Below, piece after piece: positions 33,983 through 44,510 of a stretch of DNA of 64,000 nt. A program made the translations under genes and the position numbers. This stretch comes from Leptobrachium leishanense. Its lineage: Eukaryota; Chordata; Amphibia; Anura; Megophryidae. The DNA is taken from positions 1,781,218 to 1,845,217 of the forward strand of contig CM019068.1 of the NCBI GenBank assembly GCA_009667805.1, in the 5' to 3' direction. The number at the start of each line of letters is the position of its first letter. Within the stretch, counting starts at the first letter, position 1. A model generated the notes under the pieces. It was not told the DNA's origin and searched no databases. It worked only from the letters and a program-made list of their open reading frames with translations.

Positions 33983-34410
33983 AACAGGAGGAGGAGGGAG
34001 AGAGAGAGTTGGGACGGGTAAAATGATTGCACAGGAGGGGTTTCAGTAAGGACACATGAGAGGTGTTAGGAATACGAAGGGATGCAGGCAACTGCAGAGC
34101 GTACAAGACGGGATTAATACATCTAAGAATTTTATAAGGTCCTATGAACCGGGGTGCAAATTTCATAGAAGGGACCTTCAACCTGATGTGACGTGTGCTG
34201 AGCTACACTCTGTCCCCTACATGATAGACCGGTGGAGGTCTGCGTTTGAGGTCAGCAGAACGCTTCTGGGCCAAAGAAGCGGATTCGAGATTCAATTTGG
34301 TCTTCTCCCAAATCAAACGCAGACCACAGAGGTGGTCCTCCAAGGCTGGAATAATCTGCTGCATACCAGTGACTACTTCAAATGGGGAATATTTAGTCGA
34401 GTGAGACGTG
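33957..34410 (-). pseudogene. chromovirus integrase C-terminal part
   Basis: Continues the integrase on the far side of the CR1 insertion. The part next to the CR1 reads TSHSTKYSPFEVVTG, then a helix-rich region, then GDRV followed by an in-frame stop (TAG near 34196), then [13 protein letters not shown] and [11 protein letters not shown]. These are the GPF/Y-type module and the HVSxLKP end seen in chromoviruses. Together with 36963-37696 it makes one broken integrase. Confidence 0.85.
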
Positions 34411-34413
34411 GCA

Positions 34414-35426
34414 TTAGAAACATAGAAAAATGTCGGCTCTGAGTGGCATGAGCACTTCCCTTTTCCTACTGCTAATACCTCTCCCTACACAACCAAGCAT
34501 TCTGCCAGCACTTCCTGCTGCTCTATTACATTGACTACTTACCTTTAGATCCTCTGCAATAATAAGCCCTAAATCCCTTTCCTCAGATGTTGAGGTTAGG
34601 ACTGTATCAAATATTCTATATTCAGCCCTTGGGGTTTTACGTCCCAGGTGCATTATCTTGCACTTATCCACATTAAAACTCAATTGTCACAGCTCCGACC
34701 ATTTTTTTAGTTTACCTAAATCATTTGTCATTTGGCTGATCCCTCCAGGAACGTCAACCCTGTTGCAAATCTTTGTGTCATCAGCAAAAAGACATACTTT
34801 TCCATTAATACCTTCTGCAATATCACTAATAAAAATATTAAAGAGAATGGATCCAAGTACTGACTCCTGAGATACCCCACTGGTAACAAGACCTTGCGCC
34901 AAATAAACTCCATTTACCACAACCCTCTGTTGCCTGTCACTCAGCCACTGCCTAATCCATTCAACAATATTGGAATCCAAGCTCAAAGATTGCAATTTAT
35001 TGATAAGCCTTCTATGCGGAACAGTATCAAAAGCCTTACTGAAATCTAAATAAGCAATGTCTACTGCACCACCTACGTCTATTATTTTTGTTACCCAATC
35101 AAAAAAATCAATAAGATTAGTTTGGCATGATCTCCCTGAGGTAAACCCATGTTGTTTCTGATCCTGTAATTTATGTGTTTTTAGATGTTCAACAATCCTT
35201 TCCTTTAACATGGTTTCCATTAAATTCCCCATTACTGACGTAAGACTAACTGACCTATAGTTCCCAGATTCCTCCCTACTACCCTTCTTGTAACTGGGCA
35301 CAACATTTGCTAATTTCCAGTCTTCTGGGACGACTCCGGTTAACAAGGATTGGTTAAATAAATCTGTTAACGGTTTTGCTATTACACCACTGAGCTCTTT
35401 TAATAACTTAGGGTGGATCCCATCAG
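34414..35426 (-). pseudogene. CR1 reverse transcriptase, copy 2
   Basis: Same reverse transcriptase as copy 1. Visible are LTDLFNQSLLTGVVPEDWK, the HGFTSGRSCQTNL block, AYLDFSKAFDTVPH (box A) and FADDTKI (box C). A TGA (34687-34689) replaces the Trp codon after KKWSEL. Downstream the frame is open through the place where copy 1 has its one-base deletion. Box B reads TSGVSQESVLGS, with two changes from the PQG consensus, which would damage activity. Confidence 0.85.
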
Positions 35427-35718
35427 TATACACAAAGAAAGAAAAGATCCGAACATAAGTTCAGAAATAGTACCATTAATGAACCGTAAGAGGCTCCAAT
35501 TCCCTATCTAATTCAATTTTATTGGACACACAATATTGTGTGTCCAATAAAATTGAATTAGATAGGGAATTGGAGCCTCTTACGGTTCATTAATGGTACT
35601 ATTTCTGAACTTATGTTCGGATCTTTTCTTTCTTTGTGTATACTTATAATTAAGGTTTAGTCCTTATTATAGTACCTATTGGCCTCATTTCGTTTTTTTG
35701 TTTAGTTCACTTCTATTT
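35427..35718. mobile_element. palindromic insertion with 12-bp duplication
   Basis: The insertion in CR1 copy 2 is flanked by the 12-bp repeat GGATCCCATCAG (35415-35426 and 35719-35730). Most of it is a perfect palindrome, 35426-35643, with arms of 109 bp meeting at CAAT|ATTG (35534/35535). About 75 bp of T-rich unique sequence follows. The family is unknown. Copy 1 of the LINE gives the empty site. Confidence 0.85.
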
Positions 35719-35730
35719 GGATCCCATCAG

Positions 35731-36140
35731 GCCCCATTGACTTATTTGTCTTTACTTTAGACAGCTGCTGTAGAACCTCCTACTCTGTAAACTCATATGT
35801 AAATGTCTCGTTAGTGTTTCCTCCTAACTGAGGTCCCTTTCCTTCCTTTTCTTCTGCAAAGACTGAACAAAAATATTCATTGAGGCAGTCAGCGAGACTG
35901 TTATCATCTTCTACATACCTTCCTTCCTTTGTTTTTAATCTAACTAATCCTTGTTTTACTTTTCTTTTCTCATTTATGTATCTAAAAAATGTTTTGCCCC
36001 CCTTTTTTACTGACTGAGCTATTTTCTCTTCTGCGTGTGCTTTGGAAGCTCTTATAAATTGCTTTGCCTCTTTCTGCCTAATCTTATAGGTTTGCCTATC
36101 TTCTTCCCTTTGAGTTTTTTTATAATTATTGAATGCTATC
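35731..36140 (-). pseudogene. CR1 ORF2 linker region, copy 2
   Basis: The 124-residue frame (35780-36154) covers the part between endonuclease and reverse transcriptase: NNYKKTQREEDRQTYKIRQK, IRASKAHAEEKIAQ, KTFFRYINEKRK. It is very similar to copy 1 (one or two changes per 20 residues). It is cut on its left by the palindromic insert and on its right by the solo LTR. Confidence 0.85.
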
Positions 36141-36784
36141 TGAAGGGATTTCACCCTTGATTCCCCTCCCCTACACGGTTAAAACATCCAAAAGCCTTTA
36201 TGTATCTAAATAATAAAACTCATGTTTTACGCAAGATAACTGTAGTTTAGGAATGCGGCTCACGGCTGTATCTCTGAAAGGTTGCGCGTTGTCTTATCAT
36301 TTTTGCAAACAGCTCATGTCCTTGTATCCGTACACGCCAAGGCAGTAATCAGCTTAACTATAAACACATAGAAAAGTCCGGTCACTGTGTCCGTACAATT
36401 GAAACCATAATATGAATATGAACTTTAGAAAATGTGCATTTCTCAGAATTTCTGCAAGCGCTTACGTGTGAAAGTAACCAACAATAATTTGTTTATGCCG
36501 CATGAGATATGTTACCTCCGCCTCAGTGTGTCACGACTGATTAACGTGGTATTTTGTATATGTTGCAAGATGTATGACGTATATTGCTTTTCCACTTGCG
36601 TAAGTGGTTTTTACAATATAAGGCTAGCGTCTTGAAATATTAAAGTCAGAGAGATTCTGCCAACTGAGCATCGGTTATCTGTCTGTGTTCTTTCTGGTCC
36701 AATCTCTCTCCCAGCGCTGGACGAGTGTTTCCTCTACCGAGTGTCCATCCCACCAAAGGGTCAAGTGACCAGTTAACCCCTTCA
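36141..36784 (+). mobile_element. solo LTR inside CR1 copy 2
   Basis: 644 bp from TGAAGGGATTTC to CCCCTTCA, with 5-bp duplications CTATC (36136-36140 and 36785-36789). Plus-strand promoter-like motifs are CAATATAAGG (about 36613) followed by an ATTAAA signal (about 36638). No internal region. Unrelated in sequence to the other LTRs here as far as I can see. Confidence 0.85.
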
Positions 36785-36962
36785 CTATCTTTTTGTTCTT
36801 CACTACTTTGGCCACTTCTGCAGAGTACCACAGTGGTTTCTTCCCTTTTTTGTTTTTGCTAACAAGCCTAATGCAATTGCCTGTGGCCTTCAACAATGCC
36901 TCCTTTAAATAATCCCATTTCTCCTGGACTCCCTTTAAACTCCTCCAGTCTGATAATGACTC

Positions 36963-37696
36963 ACATTATTGTATGCAAACTCCGCCCATGGCAATAGAGT
37001 GACCCAATCATCCTGTGCATCAGAAATAAAACATCTTAAATAAGTCTCAAGTGTCTGATTTGTTCTTTCGGCTAATCCGTTAGTCTGTGGGTGATAAGCA
37101 GAAGAAAAGGAAAGCTTGACACCTAATTGTTGACAGAAACCTCTCCAAAATTTAGATATAATTTGGGAACCACGATCTGAGACCATAACATTTGGGATAC
37201 CATGTAGTCTAAATATCTCTTTAGTAAAGATGTGTACCAGCTCGTTAGAGGAGGGGAGTTTCTTTAACGGAATAAAATGTGCCATTTTGGAGAAACGATC
37301 GACAACGACAAAAATAACCGTATGGCCAAACGAAGGGGGTAGTTCCACCAAGAAGTCCATTGCTAAATGGGACCAGGGACGTTCAGGAACAGGTAGAGGC
37401 TGGAGAAGACCAGTAGGTCTAAGACAGGAAGACTTAGAACAGGTACACACTGAACAGGTAGTAACATACTCTTTTACGTCTTTAGCAAGCGTAGACCACC
37501 AAAGGTTTCTTGTAATTAGAGTTAGAGTCTTCTCTACTCCAAAATGACCAGCAAATCTAGATTCATGAAACAGTCGTAAGACTGTGAGAACCTCTTCAGG
37601 AGGAACAAATAGTTTATCGGGTGGTTTAGATGGAGGTGCTAGAGACTGTTTCGATAGTAATAGATTCCATAGTGGTGAATCGATCGGAGTACTCAA
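36963..37696 (-). pseudogene. chromovirus integrase N-terminal and core part
   Basis: The HHCC zinc domain is near residues 40-90 (HESRFAGHFGVEKTL then CSVCTCSK). The catalytic triad is present: Asp in LAMDFLVELP, Asp in VSDRGSQIIS, Glu in NGLAERTNQTLE. The frame is intact over about 245 residues up to WAEFAYNN, where the CR1 LINE interrupts it. The RNase H frame joins it at 37693-37696. Confidence 0.88.
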
Positions 37697-38562
37697 GAGG
37701 CTAGGATTTTCTCCTCGGGTACTATGGGAACTGGTACCAGAATTTGAGTAGACAGAGGTTCGTGCTGTCTGGAGAGTGCATCAGCCTTAATATTTTTTGA
37801 CCCGGGTCTGTATGAAATGACAAAATTAAATCGGGTAAGAAAGAGAGCCCACCGAGCTTGTCTGGGGTTCAATCTCTTTGCTTCAGACAGGTAGGCCAAA
37901 TTCTTATGGTCTGTGAGTATAGAGAACGGACAATTGGAACCCTCCAAGAGGTGACGCCACTCCTTCAGGGCAAGTATGATTGCCAAAAGTTCCCCGTCTT
38001 CGATGTTATAGCGGGTCTCAGTAAGTGACAACTTTCTAGAGAAGAAACCGCAAGGTAGCATAGGTTTGTCGTCAGCTGGATGTTGGGACAACACAGCTCC
38101 CACCCCAGTCTCTGAGGCGTCCACTTCTAATACGAAGGGTCTGGTTGGATCAGGGTGATGAAGGATGGGTGCGGTGGAAAATGATGCTTTTAATTTTCCA
38201 AAAGCCTCGAATGCATTGGAAGGCCAATTCTGTGTGTCAGTTCCCTTCTTAGTTAAAGCTGTAACAGGTGCTATGATGGACGAGAAACCCTTGATAAACC
38301 TTCTATAATAGTTAGAGAAACCTATAACTTTGAGGCCCTTGGGAAGAGGCCAATGAACGATTGCATCTAGTTTCTTAGGGTCCATCATAAAGCCGGAAGA
38401 GGAGATCACATAGCCTAAAAATTGTACTTGTTGTACGTCAAACAAACATTTATCAAGTTTGCAATACAGGCCGTTGGACAACAGTTTAGACAAGACAAGT
38501 CGTACATGTTGGTGGTGGGTTTTCAGGTCAGGAGAATGTATCAAGACATCATCAAGATACAC
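37693..38562 (-). pseudogene. chromovirus reverse transcriptase C-part and RNase H
   Basis: Starts at the catalytic [10 protein letters not shown] box of the reverse transcriptase. It continues through FLGYVIS, NYYRRFIKGFS, the RNase H motifs VLEVDASETGVGAVL, the YNIEDGELLAII block (Glu) and LTDHKNL (Asp), and the family end ADALSRQHE. It is open for 289 residues. It is separated from the N-terminal polymerase part by a one-base shift near 38585. Confidence 0.88.
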
Positions 38563-39217
38563 AACAACAAAACATATTCCCGTAAAACATCATTTTAATG
38601 AATGCCTGGAAAACTGCTGGAGCGTTGCATAGACCAAAGGGCATAACCAGGTATTCATAGTGCCCTAATCTAGTATTGAACGCAGTTTTCCACTCATCCC
38701 CTTGTCTGATGCGAATCAAGTTATAGGCCCCTCTAAGGTCCAACTTGGAGAATATTTTGGAATATTTCAGGCGATCAAACAACTCAGGGATGAGTGGGAT
38801 AGGGTAGGCATTTTTTACGGTTATTTTGTTTAACCCACGAAAATCTATGCAAGGTCTGAGGTCTCCCTCTTTCTTCTGAACAAAGAAGAATCCTGCTCCA
38901 GCTGGAGAGGAAGAGGGGTGAATAAACCCTTTGTTAAGGGAATCAGTGATATACTCCAATACTCTATGCTCCTTCTCAGATAACGGATAGACTGGCCCTC
39001 GGGGAGGAGTGGTACCGGGGAGAAGGTCGATAGCGCAATCGTATGGACGATGTGGGGGTAATTTAATCGGCCTCTTATCAAACACAGGGGCCAAATCTGA
39101 GTATGGAGGAGGTATAGTCGTGGTCAGAGGAGGAGCCGTGGGTACATTTAAGGTGTTGACGGACAAAGGGACCTCAATACAAGAGAGCATGCAATCTTTA
39201 TCCCACTTACTCATCAT
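38552..39217 (-). pseudogene. chromovirus reverse transcriptase N-part
   Basis: Contains PIPPYS, the [20 protein letters not shown] block, [38 protein letters not shown], and [16 protein letters not shown], all standard chromovirus reverse transcriptase boxes. The last residues after AFI are out of frame because of an indel near 38585. Its start overlaps the gag stop by 11 bp. No protease DSG motif or gag zinc knuckle lies in between, which indicates a deletion joining gag to pol. Confidence 0.88.
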
Positions 39218-39743
39218 TTAAACCCTCTGAAAAAACTGCTACCAAAGCCTCATTATTCCAATTCAACTCAGAAGCTAAGGATCTAAACTCTAGTGCGTAA
39301 TCACCCAGGGATTTAGTACCCTGGCGCAGGCGTAACAAGGTCTTGGCAGCATTGGTTTTCCGACCAGGGGGATCAAACACTCTACAGAAGGCGGTTATAA
39401 ATTCCCGATAGTTATAAACAATGAGTTTGTCAGTCTCCCAGAGAGGGTTTGCCCAACACAAGGCTTTATCGGTAAGGTGATTGATAACAAAGGCTACCTT
39501 AGCACGATCTGTAGGGTAAGACCATGGGGTTAGCTCAAAGTAGATAGAGATCTGGTTTATGAATCCAATACAGGCAATAGGATCGCCCCCATAACGTACC
39601 GGGGGTAATAGGTTAGGGCATGGGTTCGGTGTAGTAAAAGGTTCAGAAGGGAGGGCCTGGGTGAATTGATCAAGTCGATGATCTTGATCCTCCAAACGAC
39701 TCGCTAAACCTGAGAGTTGCTGAGCAGTCCCTGCTAGGGCCAT
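39207..39743 (-). CDS. chromovirus gag, C-terminally truncated
   Basis: A 178-residue frame from an ATG in strong context (GGGCCATGG). It has the sushi-type/PEG10-like gag layout: an N-terminal coiled stretch ([18 protein letters not shown]), then PVRYGGDP, and the capsid block [20 protein letters not shown] followed by [12 protein letters not shown] and [15 protein letters not shown]. It stops at GLNDE without the CCHC zinc knuckle expected after capsid. Only 13 bp separate the start codon from the 5' LTR. Confidence 0.85.
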   Translation of the reverse strand: MALAGTAQQLSGLASRLEDQDHRLDQFTQALPSEPFTTPNPCPNLLPPVRYGGDPIACIGFINQISIYFELTPWSYPTDRAKVAFVINHLTDKALCWANPLWETDKLIVYNYREFITAFCRVFDPPGRKTNAAKTLLRLRQGTKSLGDYALEFRSLASELNWNNEALVAVFSEGLNDE

Positions 39744-39744
39744 G

Positions 39745-39756
39745 GCCCTTTTGTGA
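39745..39756 (-). promoter_or_regulatory. putative self-priming primer-binding site
   Basis: TCACAAAAGGGC directly follows the 5' LTR on the minus strand. It matches no common tRNA end that I recognise. It is complementary at 10 of 11 bases (CACAAAAGGGC) to GCCCTTTCGTG at 40149-40139 inside the LTR. Confidence 0.5.
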
Positions 39757-40361
39757 TGTCAGGCAGGCACACGTATATCCGAGGGTTGCTACGGTCAGCC
39801 CTATATGTAATAATAGGAGACTCTAAACTTAGTTGCGATACCAGTCCTTGAGGTGGCTGGATTTCGCAATAGCAAGAGGTGAACCTATAAGGCAGGGATA
39901 GTAAGCAAGGAGGACAGAAATCAGTCCTTAGACTGGCTGGTATGGAGACAGGAAAGTACGGAGTACCAGAGAGGTCTAACACAATCCTAGGTCATAGGAA
40001 TACAGCAGTATACAAAGTCAAAATTCAAGAGCCGAGTCAAAGGAGTATAGAGGTACACAGGTCGATATCCAGAAGCCAGGTCATACACAGAAAGTCAGAG
40101 GTTAAAGAAGCAAGCTCTTAGGGTTAGACAAGCAAAAGCACGAAAGGGCAATGAGAAAAGGCAAAAAGCACTTTTAAATATTGCGCCCTGCAATCTGATT
40201 GGCCATCAGGGTCACGAGCGGCGCGCCACCGGCAGTAGCTTAAAGCCATTGGGGCCGGCGGCACGCGCGCATAGGGCACGAGGAAGGGCTGCGGGGAAGA
40301 CGCAGACCCCGAGACCGCAGGGAGGGACGCCGGAGCCGTGCCAGCCTCCAAGGACTGACCA
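39757..40361 (-). repeat. 5' LTR of chromovirus
   Basis: 605 bp, minus orientation, ending in GACA at 39757. A TATTTAAAAG box is at 40180-40171, placing the transcript start near 40150, next to the stretch complementary to the primer-binding site. Confidence 0.9.
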
Positions 40362-40834
40362 GTTGAAATTGAGATTATTTCTTCAGATAGGCCTATCTTT
40401 GGTTTTGGGTCTACCGCATACCCCAGTTTGAATTATTGCCAGAAAAGTGTTTATATTTGAAATGTTGACACCCCAAGGTATTGCATATGGAGTGCTTTGA
40501 TGCCATGGATGCAATGGTTTTAGCCCAAAACATTTGAGAAGGTGTGTGGCGGTAATTTTTTGATTTTCTGATTTTTACGCCCACATTAGATTTGGACTGT
40601 GATTTAGGAGACACTGTTGTCGGTTACTGCATGAAAACTCTCCAGGTTGTTTTCTGCCAGGTCTCCTGAATACACCCATGCCCCCCATGCATAGGTGTGC
40701 CAAGATTTTGGCAAAATACAGCACCAATTGTAGAACATAAAAATGTAGGAATAAAATGTAAAAGTCTGGTGCAGTAAAAGAAAATAAACTGAACTAACTA
40801 GGCTGTAAGAATAAAATAGAAAGGAAAAAAAAAA

Positions 40835-42552
40835 TCACAGATCACGCACAGTGTGATACACCTTGAAACAGTCCCCAAGACACAGACCGGGTTGTCCAGG
40901 GCATTCTGGGCAGTAAAAGGTTGTGTCTCTCCTCTGCCCCCTCTTGAAATACACCCTGCATCTTTATTGGGGTCTCTATTTGCCCTTTAGTAGGGGGGAG
41001 TTTAAAAATAAAATGTATAGCCCCAACTCTGTCCCCCATCACCGCCCGGGGAGCAGGTGCATCCTGGTACAAAAGCCCCGAAATGACCTGGAGCTGAAAC
41101 TGTAAAAAGGACAGTGTCACTCCGGGGTTTGCCTTTTTGCAGAGCAGAAAGGCATTGTGGGTTGCAATTTGCATCAGGTAAATTGCAACCTTTTTGTACC
41201 AGGCCCTTGACTTTCGCATAATCTGGTAGGGCTGGAGCAGCTGATCTGCCAGATCAACCCCACCCATATACCGGTTATAGGCTTTGATGCACACTGGCTT
41301 CCTGATGCGCTCAGCTCTGCCACATACAGAGACCTCCACAGACCTCTCAGAGTTGATGGTGGATAGAAGGTATACATCCTTGTCTCTGTACTTGACCGCC
41401 AATAGCTCCTCTTGGCTCAGAGCTGAGGTCTCCCCCCTTTTTAACTGGGTGCGGGCAAGCTGTGCTGGGAAACCTATGCGGTTCTTGCGAACAGTACCGC
41501 ATGTTACTGTATCAAAACAATACAGCAGCTTGAACAAAGGGACACTTGTATAAAAATTATCAACATACAAGTGGTACCCTTTGTTCATCAGGGGAAAAAG
41601 TAGGTCCCACACAATTTTGCCACTGGTTCTCATGTGTTCTGGGCAACCTGGAGGGTCAAGGCTACTATCCTTTTCCTCGTACACCCGGAAGGCCTGAGTA
41701 TACCCACTCACGCTGTCACAGAGCTTATACACCTTCACTCTATACCTGGAGCGTTTGGAAGGAATATACTGCTTGAATCCCAGACTTCCCTTGTATTTCA
41801 TTAGGGATTCATCCACGCAGATATTCCTTCCAGGTGTATAAGCCTCTGCAAACCTGGCAGTGAAGTGGGTAATCAGGGGGCGGATTTTATACAGCCTGTC
41901 AAACTGGGGGTGCTCTCCAGGGGGGCACAGGCTGTTGTCACTGAAGTGCATGAAACGCAAAATGTTTTCATACCTTCTATGTGACATTGATTGGGGGTAA
42001 ATGGGGGTAGAGCAGATGGGGCTACTGCTCCAGTAGGAGCAAATTGAGGGCTTCTTTAAGATGCCCATCAGCATAGTAAGTGCCCAGAATATCAGAAATT
42101 CTGGCACATCTAGCGGGGTCCATTGCTGCCTTGCCAAGTATGAGTCTGGCTTCGCAGCACAATGCTGATGGGCATACAGATTTGTTTGGGCAACAATGTG
42201 GCCCAACAAATCATCCCCCAGAAACACCTGCAAAAACTGTGTGGCGGTAAATCCTGCAACATCAATATTGATGCCAGGATTTGCCGTGAAAAGAGGGATA
42301 TCTGGCCTCTGGCGATGAGGTACTACCCAATCCTCAGCTGGAGCTGTGCGTCTCCTGCTGGCAGGTGGTGGCCCAGGATCTACATCAGAAACATCACTAG
42401 GAGATACATCAGCCAGCATAGATGATGTATCTAGCGATATATCTGAGCACTTAGCAGGGTCAAAATCTGGGTCTGAGTCAGACACAGATGCGCTCAGATT
42501 CTGATGCCAGGATGGCATATGCCTCCTCGACGCTGTAAACCCTCTCAGACAT
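40835..42552 (-). pseudogene. piggyBac transposase (PGBD-like), two frameshifts
   Basis: A cut-and-paste transposase acting at TTAA. The main frame (42518 down to about 40960) spans the acidic N-terminus, then the catalytic core with the three Asp: ICVDESLMKYKG, YHLYVDNFYTSVP and YMGGVDLADQL. The C-terminal cysteine-rich zinc domain that reads the inverted ends is present but in another frame (40835 to about 40960; FYCPECPGQPGLCLGDC). The likely start, MSERVYSVEEAY at 42552, is also out of frame, with a shift near 42485. Two small indels thus disable an otherwise complete 570-residue protein. Confidence 0.9.
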
Positions 42553-43029
42553 TATATATATAATATATATATAATAATTATAAAATTTTATAATCTAAGT
42601 AGATTATGGGTTCTCAAAAGAACCGTTGGGTTTCACAAGAAAATAAACACCTAAATCTCTCTAAATCCCTCTAAACCTGCCTCACTTGTTCTAAATCTCC
42701 CTAAAATCTCTCTAAATCTGCCTCAATTGTTCTAATCTCACTAAATCTACTTAAAATCTCTAACCTGTCAAATCTGATCTCTCTCTCTCGCTCACCAAAA
42801 CACAAGTGAGGAGAGGGAGGGAGAATCACAGAGGTCAGCGACAATATTTACAAAATATTGACCTGACAAAAATTATTTTTTCTAACTTCTGATTGGATGT
42901 TGCTAGCCTACCTCTCTGATGAGGCAGGCTAGGAACATCCCACACAGCCCAAAGATGACCCTGCCCTTAGAAGGGCAGCGCCATCTTGGCAGTCACTTTT
43001 ATTTTATACCTTTTTATTTATTTATTTAA

Positions 43030-43543
43030 CTTTTTTTTACACTTTTTTTAGTCTGCTGGGTGCCTTGATCCCTCGAGGCACCCAGCAGAGCACCTGATCA
43101 CTTATGTGATCTTTTTTGTACTGAGTGCCACGGTACTTCCTGCCGCTAACGGAAGTGATCGCTCGGGGGGAGTGATCACGGACGGACTGGCGGCAGGTAA
43201 CCATATTGCAAGGATGCCGCGATGTCGAGGCATCCTTGCAATATACTCAGAGCAGCTGGAAACGATCCGATCACTTCAGCACTCTGTAGAAGTGCGGGGC
43301 ACCTTTCCAGTGAAACCGGATGTTGATCGCTCCCAGGGAGCGATCACAAGGGGCCCCGGCACTTCTGACCGCCATTGCATGGATGCCTGGACTCCCAGGC
43401 AGCCTGCAATGGCGTTTGAGCTGCTGGAAGCGATCCGGTCGCTTCCAGCGCTCAAAAGACCGCAGGACGTACCATGAACGTCAGCGGGTCTAAAAGAGAC
43501 CCGTAGCCGTGACGTACATGGTACGTCCGCGGTCCTTAAGGGG
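43030..43543. repeat. hairpin-rich right end of piggyBac
   Basis: A row of short perfect or near-perfect palindromes: CTGCTGGGTGCC...GGCACCCAGCAG (43052-43087), GTGATCGCTC...GAGTGATCAC (about 43156-43180), GCAAGGATGCC...GGCATCCTTGC (about 43207-43240), GATCGCTCCCAGGGAGCGATC (about 43325), and GACGTACATGGTACGTC near the terminus. Confidence 0.8.
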
Positions 43544-43584
43544 TTAATTAATGGCATAGATGGTCCAAGGGTACCGCTTGGGGT

Positions 43585-44067
43585 ATGCCTCTGGAGGGGA
43601 CGTTTGACGCCTGGAGATGGGAGAAATTCATAACGGAGTTTAAACCCAGGCTCTGGACAGCAAAGACCTTAGATGTAGCTCAGTTGTGGCTTCAGAAGTC
43701 TATTAAGGTAAACCGACAGGGTATACAGAAGGCGGTTTCAGTCCGGAAGAACCACATTATGTACACCTGGCCAGAGGGGATAGCCGCGATTGGTGATCCA
43801 ATGCTGGAAGCGGAAGAGGCTCTTTCTGGGCTAACTCTGCTAAGGCAGGCTGGATCCACCAACACTGGATCTGTTGCAGTTTCCTCTGATGCTTCTGCCA
43901 TCACCAATGTAACCAACTCTACTCTGCTCTCTCCAGCTACCATTCCTCTCGCTCCCACAACTCCACCTAACCCTGTCACCTTTGACGGTAACCCTCTCTA
44001 TCAGTCTCCCTCTGCCACATCTGGGGTGTTTTCTCCTCCGATTACGGTAAATTTTTACTGTCATTGA
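43585..44067 (+). pseudogene. retroviral gag, second piece
   Basis: A 160-residue frame continuing gag after the piggyBac. The coding phase is open upstream to just past the duplicated TTAA. The visible part shows FDAWRWEKFITEFKPRLW and a Thr/Ser/Pro-rich region (TIPLAPTTPPNPV) like the linker between matrix and capsid. No capsid major homology region or zinc knuckle is seen, so the rest of gag is deleted. Assignment rests on position and composition more than on a motif. Confidence 0.5.
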
Positions 44068-44094
44068 TTTAACCAATGCATTTTTCCCGGTACC

Positions 44095-44510
44095 ACTGGA
44101 CCCACAGTGCCAGTACCTTTTTGCTTTTACATTCCAAGGTCAACAACTAACATGGACATGTCTCCCTCAGGGGTCGTTGACTAGTCCCTCGGAATACAGT
44201 TGCAAGCTTAAGATCGTGTTAGATCAGTGGACGCCACATGGATCCAGGGGTGGTACTGCTGCAGTATGTGGATGACTTGTTGCTGTCCCACGCGGGAGGC
44301 TTGTTATCGGCATACTGTATCATTGCTTAACCATCTGGTGCCCACAGGTAATAAGGCTAGCAAGGAGAAACTACAGTTTTGCAAGGAAAATGTTATCTTT
44401 TTAGGACATTGCATCTCTCAGGGTACCCGACATTTAACCACCCAGAGCGTACAGACATTGAAAGACCTGCAGAGACCTAGAAACACCTCTCTTCTGCCAG
44501 GTTGACTAAG
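44095..44510 (+). pseudogene. retroviral reverse transcriptase remnant
   Basis: The palm of a gamma/epsilon-type reverse transcriptase in several frames. A DLTNAFF block is followed by QGQQLTWTCLPQG, then the catalytic YVDDLLL at about 44265-44285, and KEKLQFCKENVIFLGH at about 44365-44410. The sequence between the QG box and the YVDD box is partly deleted, and protease and the fingers are missing. The remnant ends where the SINE-like piece starts. Confidence 0.75.

Larger units (their letters stand above)
34416..36962 (-). mobile_element. second CR1 LINE copy, internally deleted
   Basis: Nearly identical to the CR1 at 23546-27810 over its shared parts, same strand. The insertion point has CATT on both sides (34412-34415 and 36964-36967). 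The 3' end AGAAACATAG is kept, but about 500 bp of 3' sequence is deleted near 34440. The 5' end stops within the endonuclease/linker region (ESLSDWRSL), so it is 5' truncated. It is itself interrupted by a palindromic insert (35427-35718) and a solo LTR (36141-36784). Confidence 0.92.
33107..40361 (-). mobile_element. chromovirus (chromodomain Ty3/gypsy) element
   Basis: Inserted in the piggyBac with a 4-bp duplication GTTG (33103-33106 and 40362-40365). LTRs with TGTCAG/CTGACA ends lie at 33107-33755 (3') and 39757-40361 (5'). Reading on the minus strand: gag, reverse transcriptase, RNase H, integrase, chromodomain. A CR1 copy (34416-36962) sits inside the integrase. Part of gag and all of protease are missing, because the gag frame abuts the reverse transcriptase at 39207-39217. 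This matches the vertebrate sushi-like chromovirus layout. Confidence 0.92.
31558..43543 (-). mobile_element. piggyBac transposon, split by a chromovirus
   Basis: The right end is TCCTTAAGGGG followed by TTAA (43544-43547). The left end CCTCTTAGTGACC is a diverged inverted match to CCCCTTAAGGACC. The left TTAA appears to have decayed to GAAA. The transposase is on the minus strand at 40835-42552. The left 1.5 kb and 40366-40760 are noncoding repeats of the same element, separated by the chromovirus at 33107-40361. Without that insert the element is about 4.7 kb. The left terminus is therefore less certain than the right. Confidence 0.78.

Noticed and set aside
40842..42518. A domesticated host PGBD gene
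   Set aside because: No introns, two frame lesions, and a piggyBac right end with TTAA directly downstream; it is a transposon copy.
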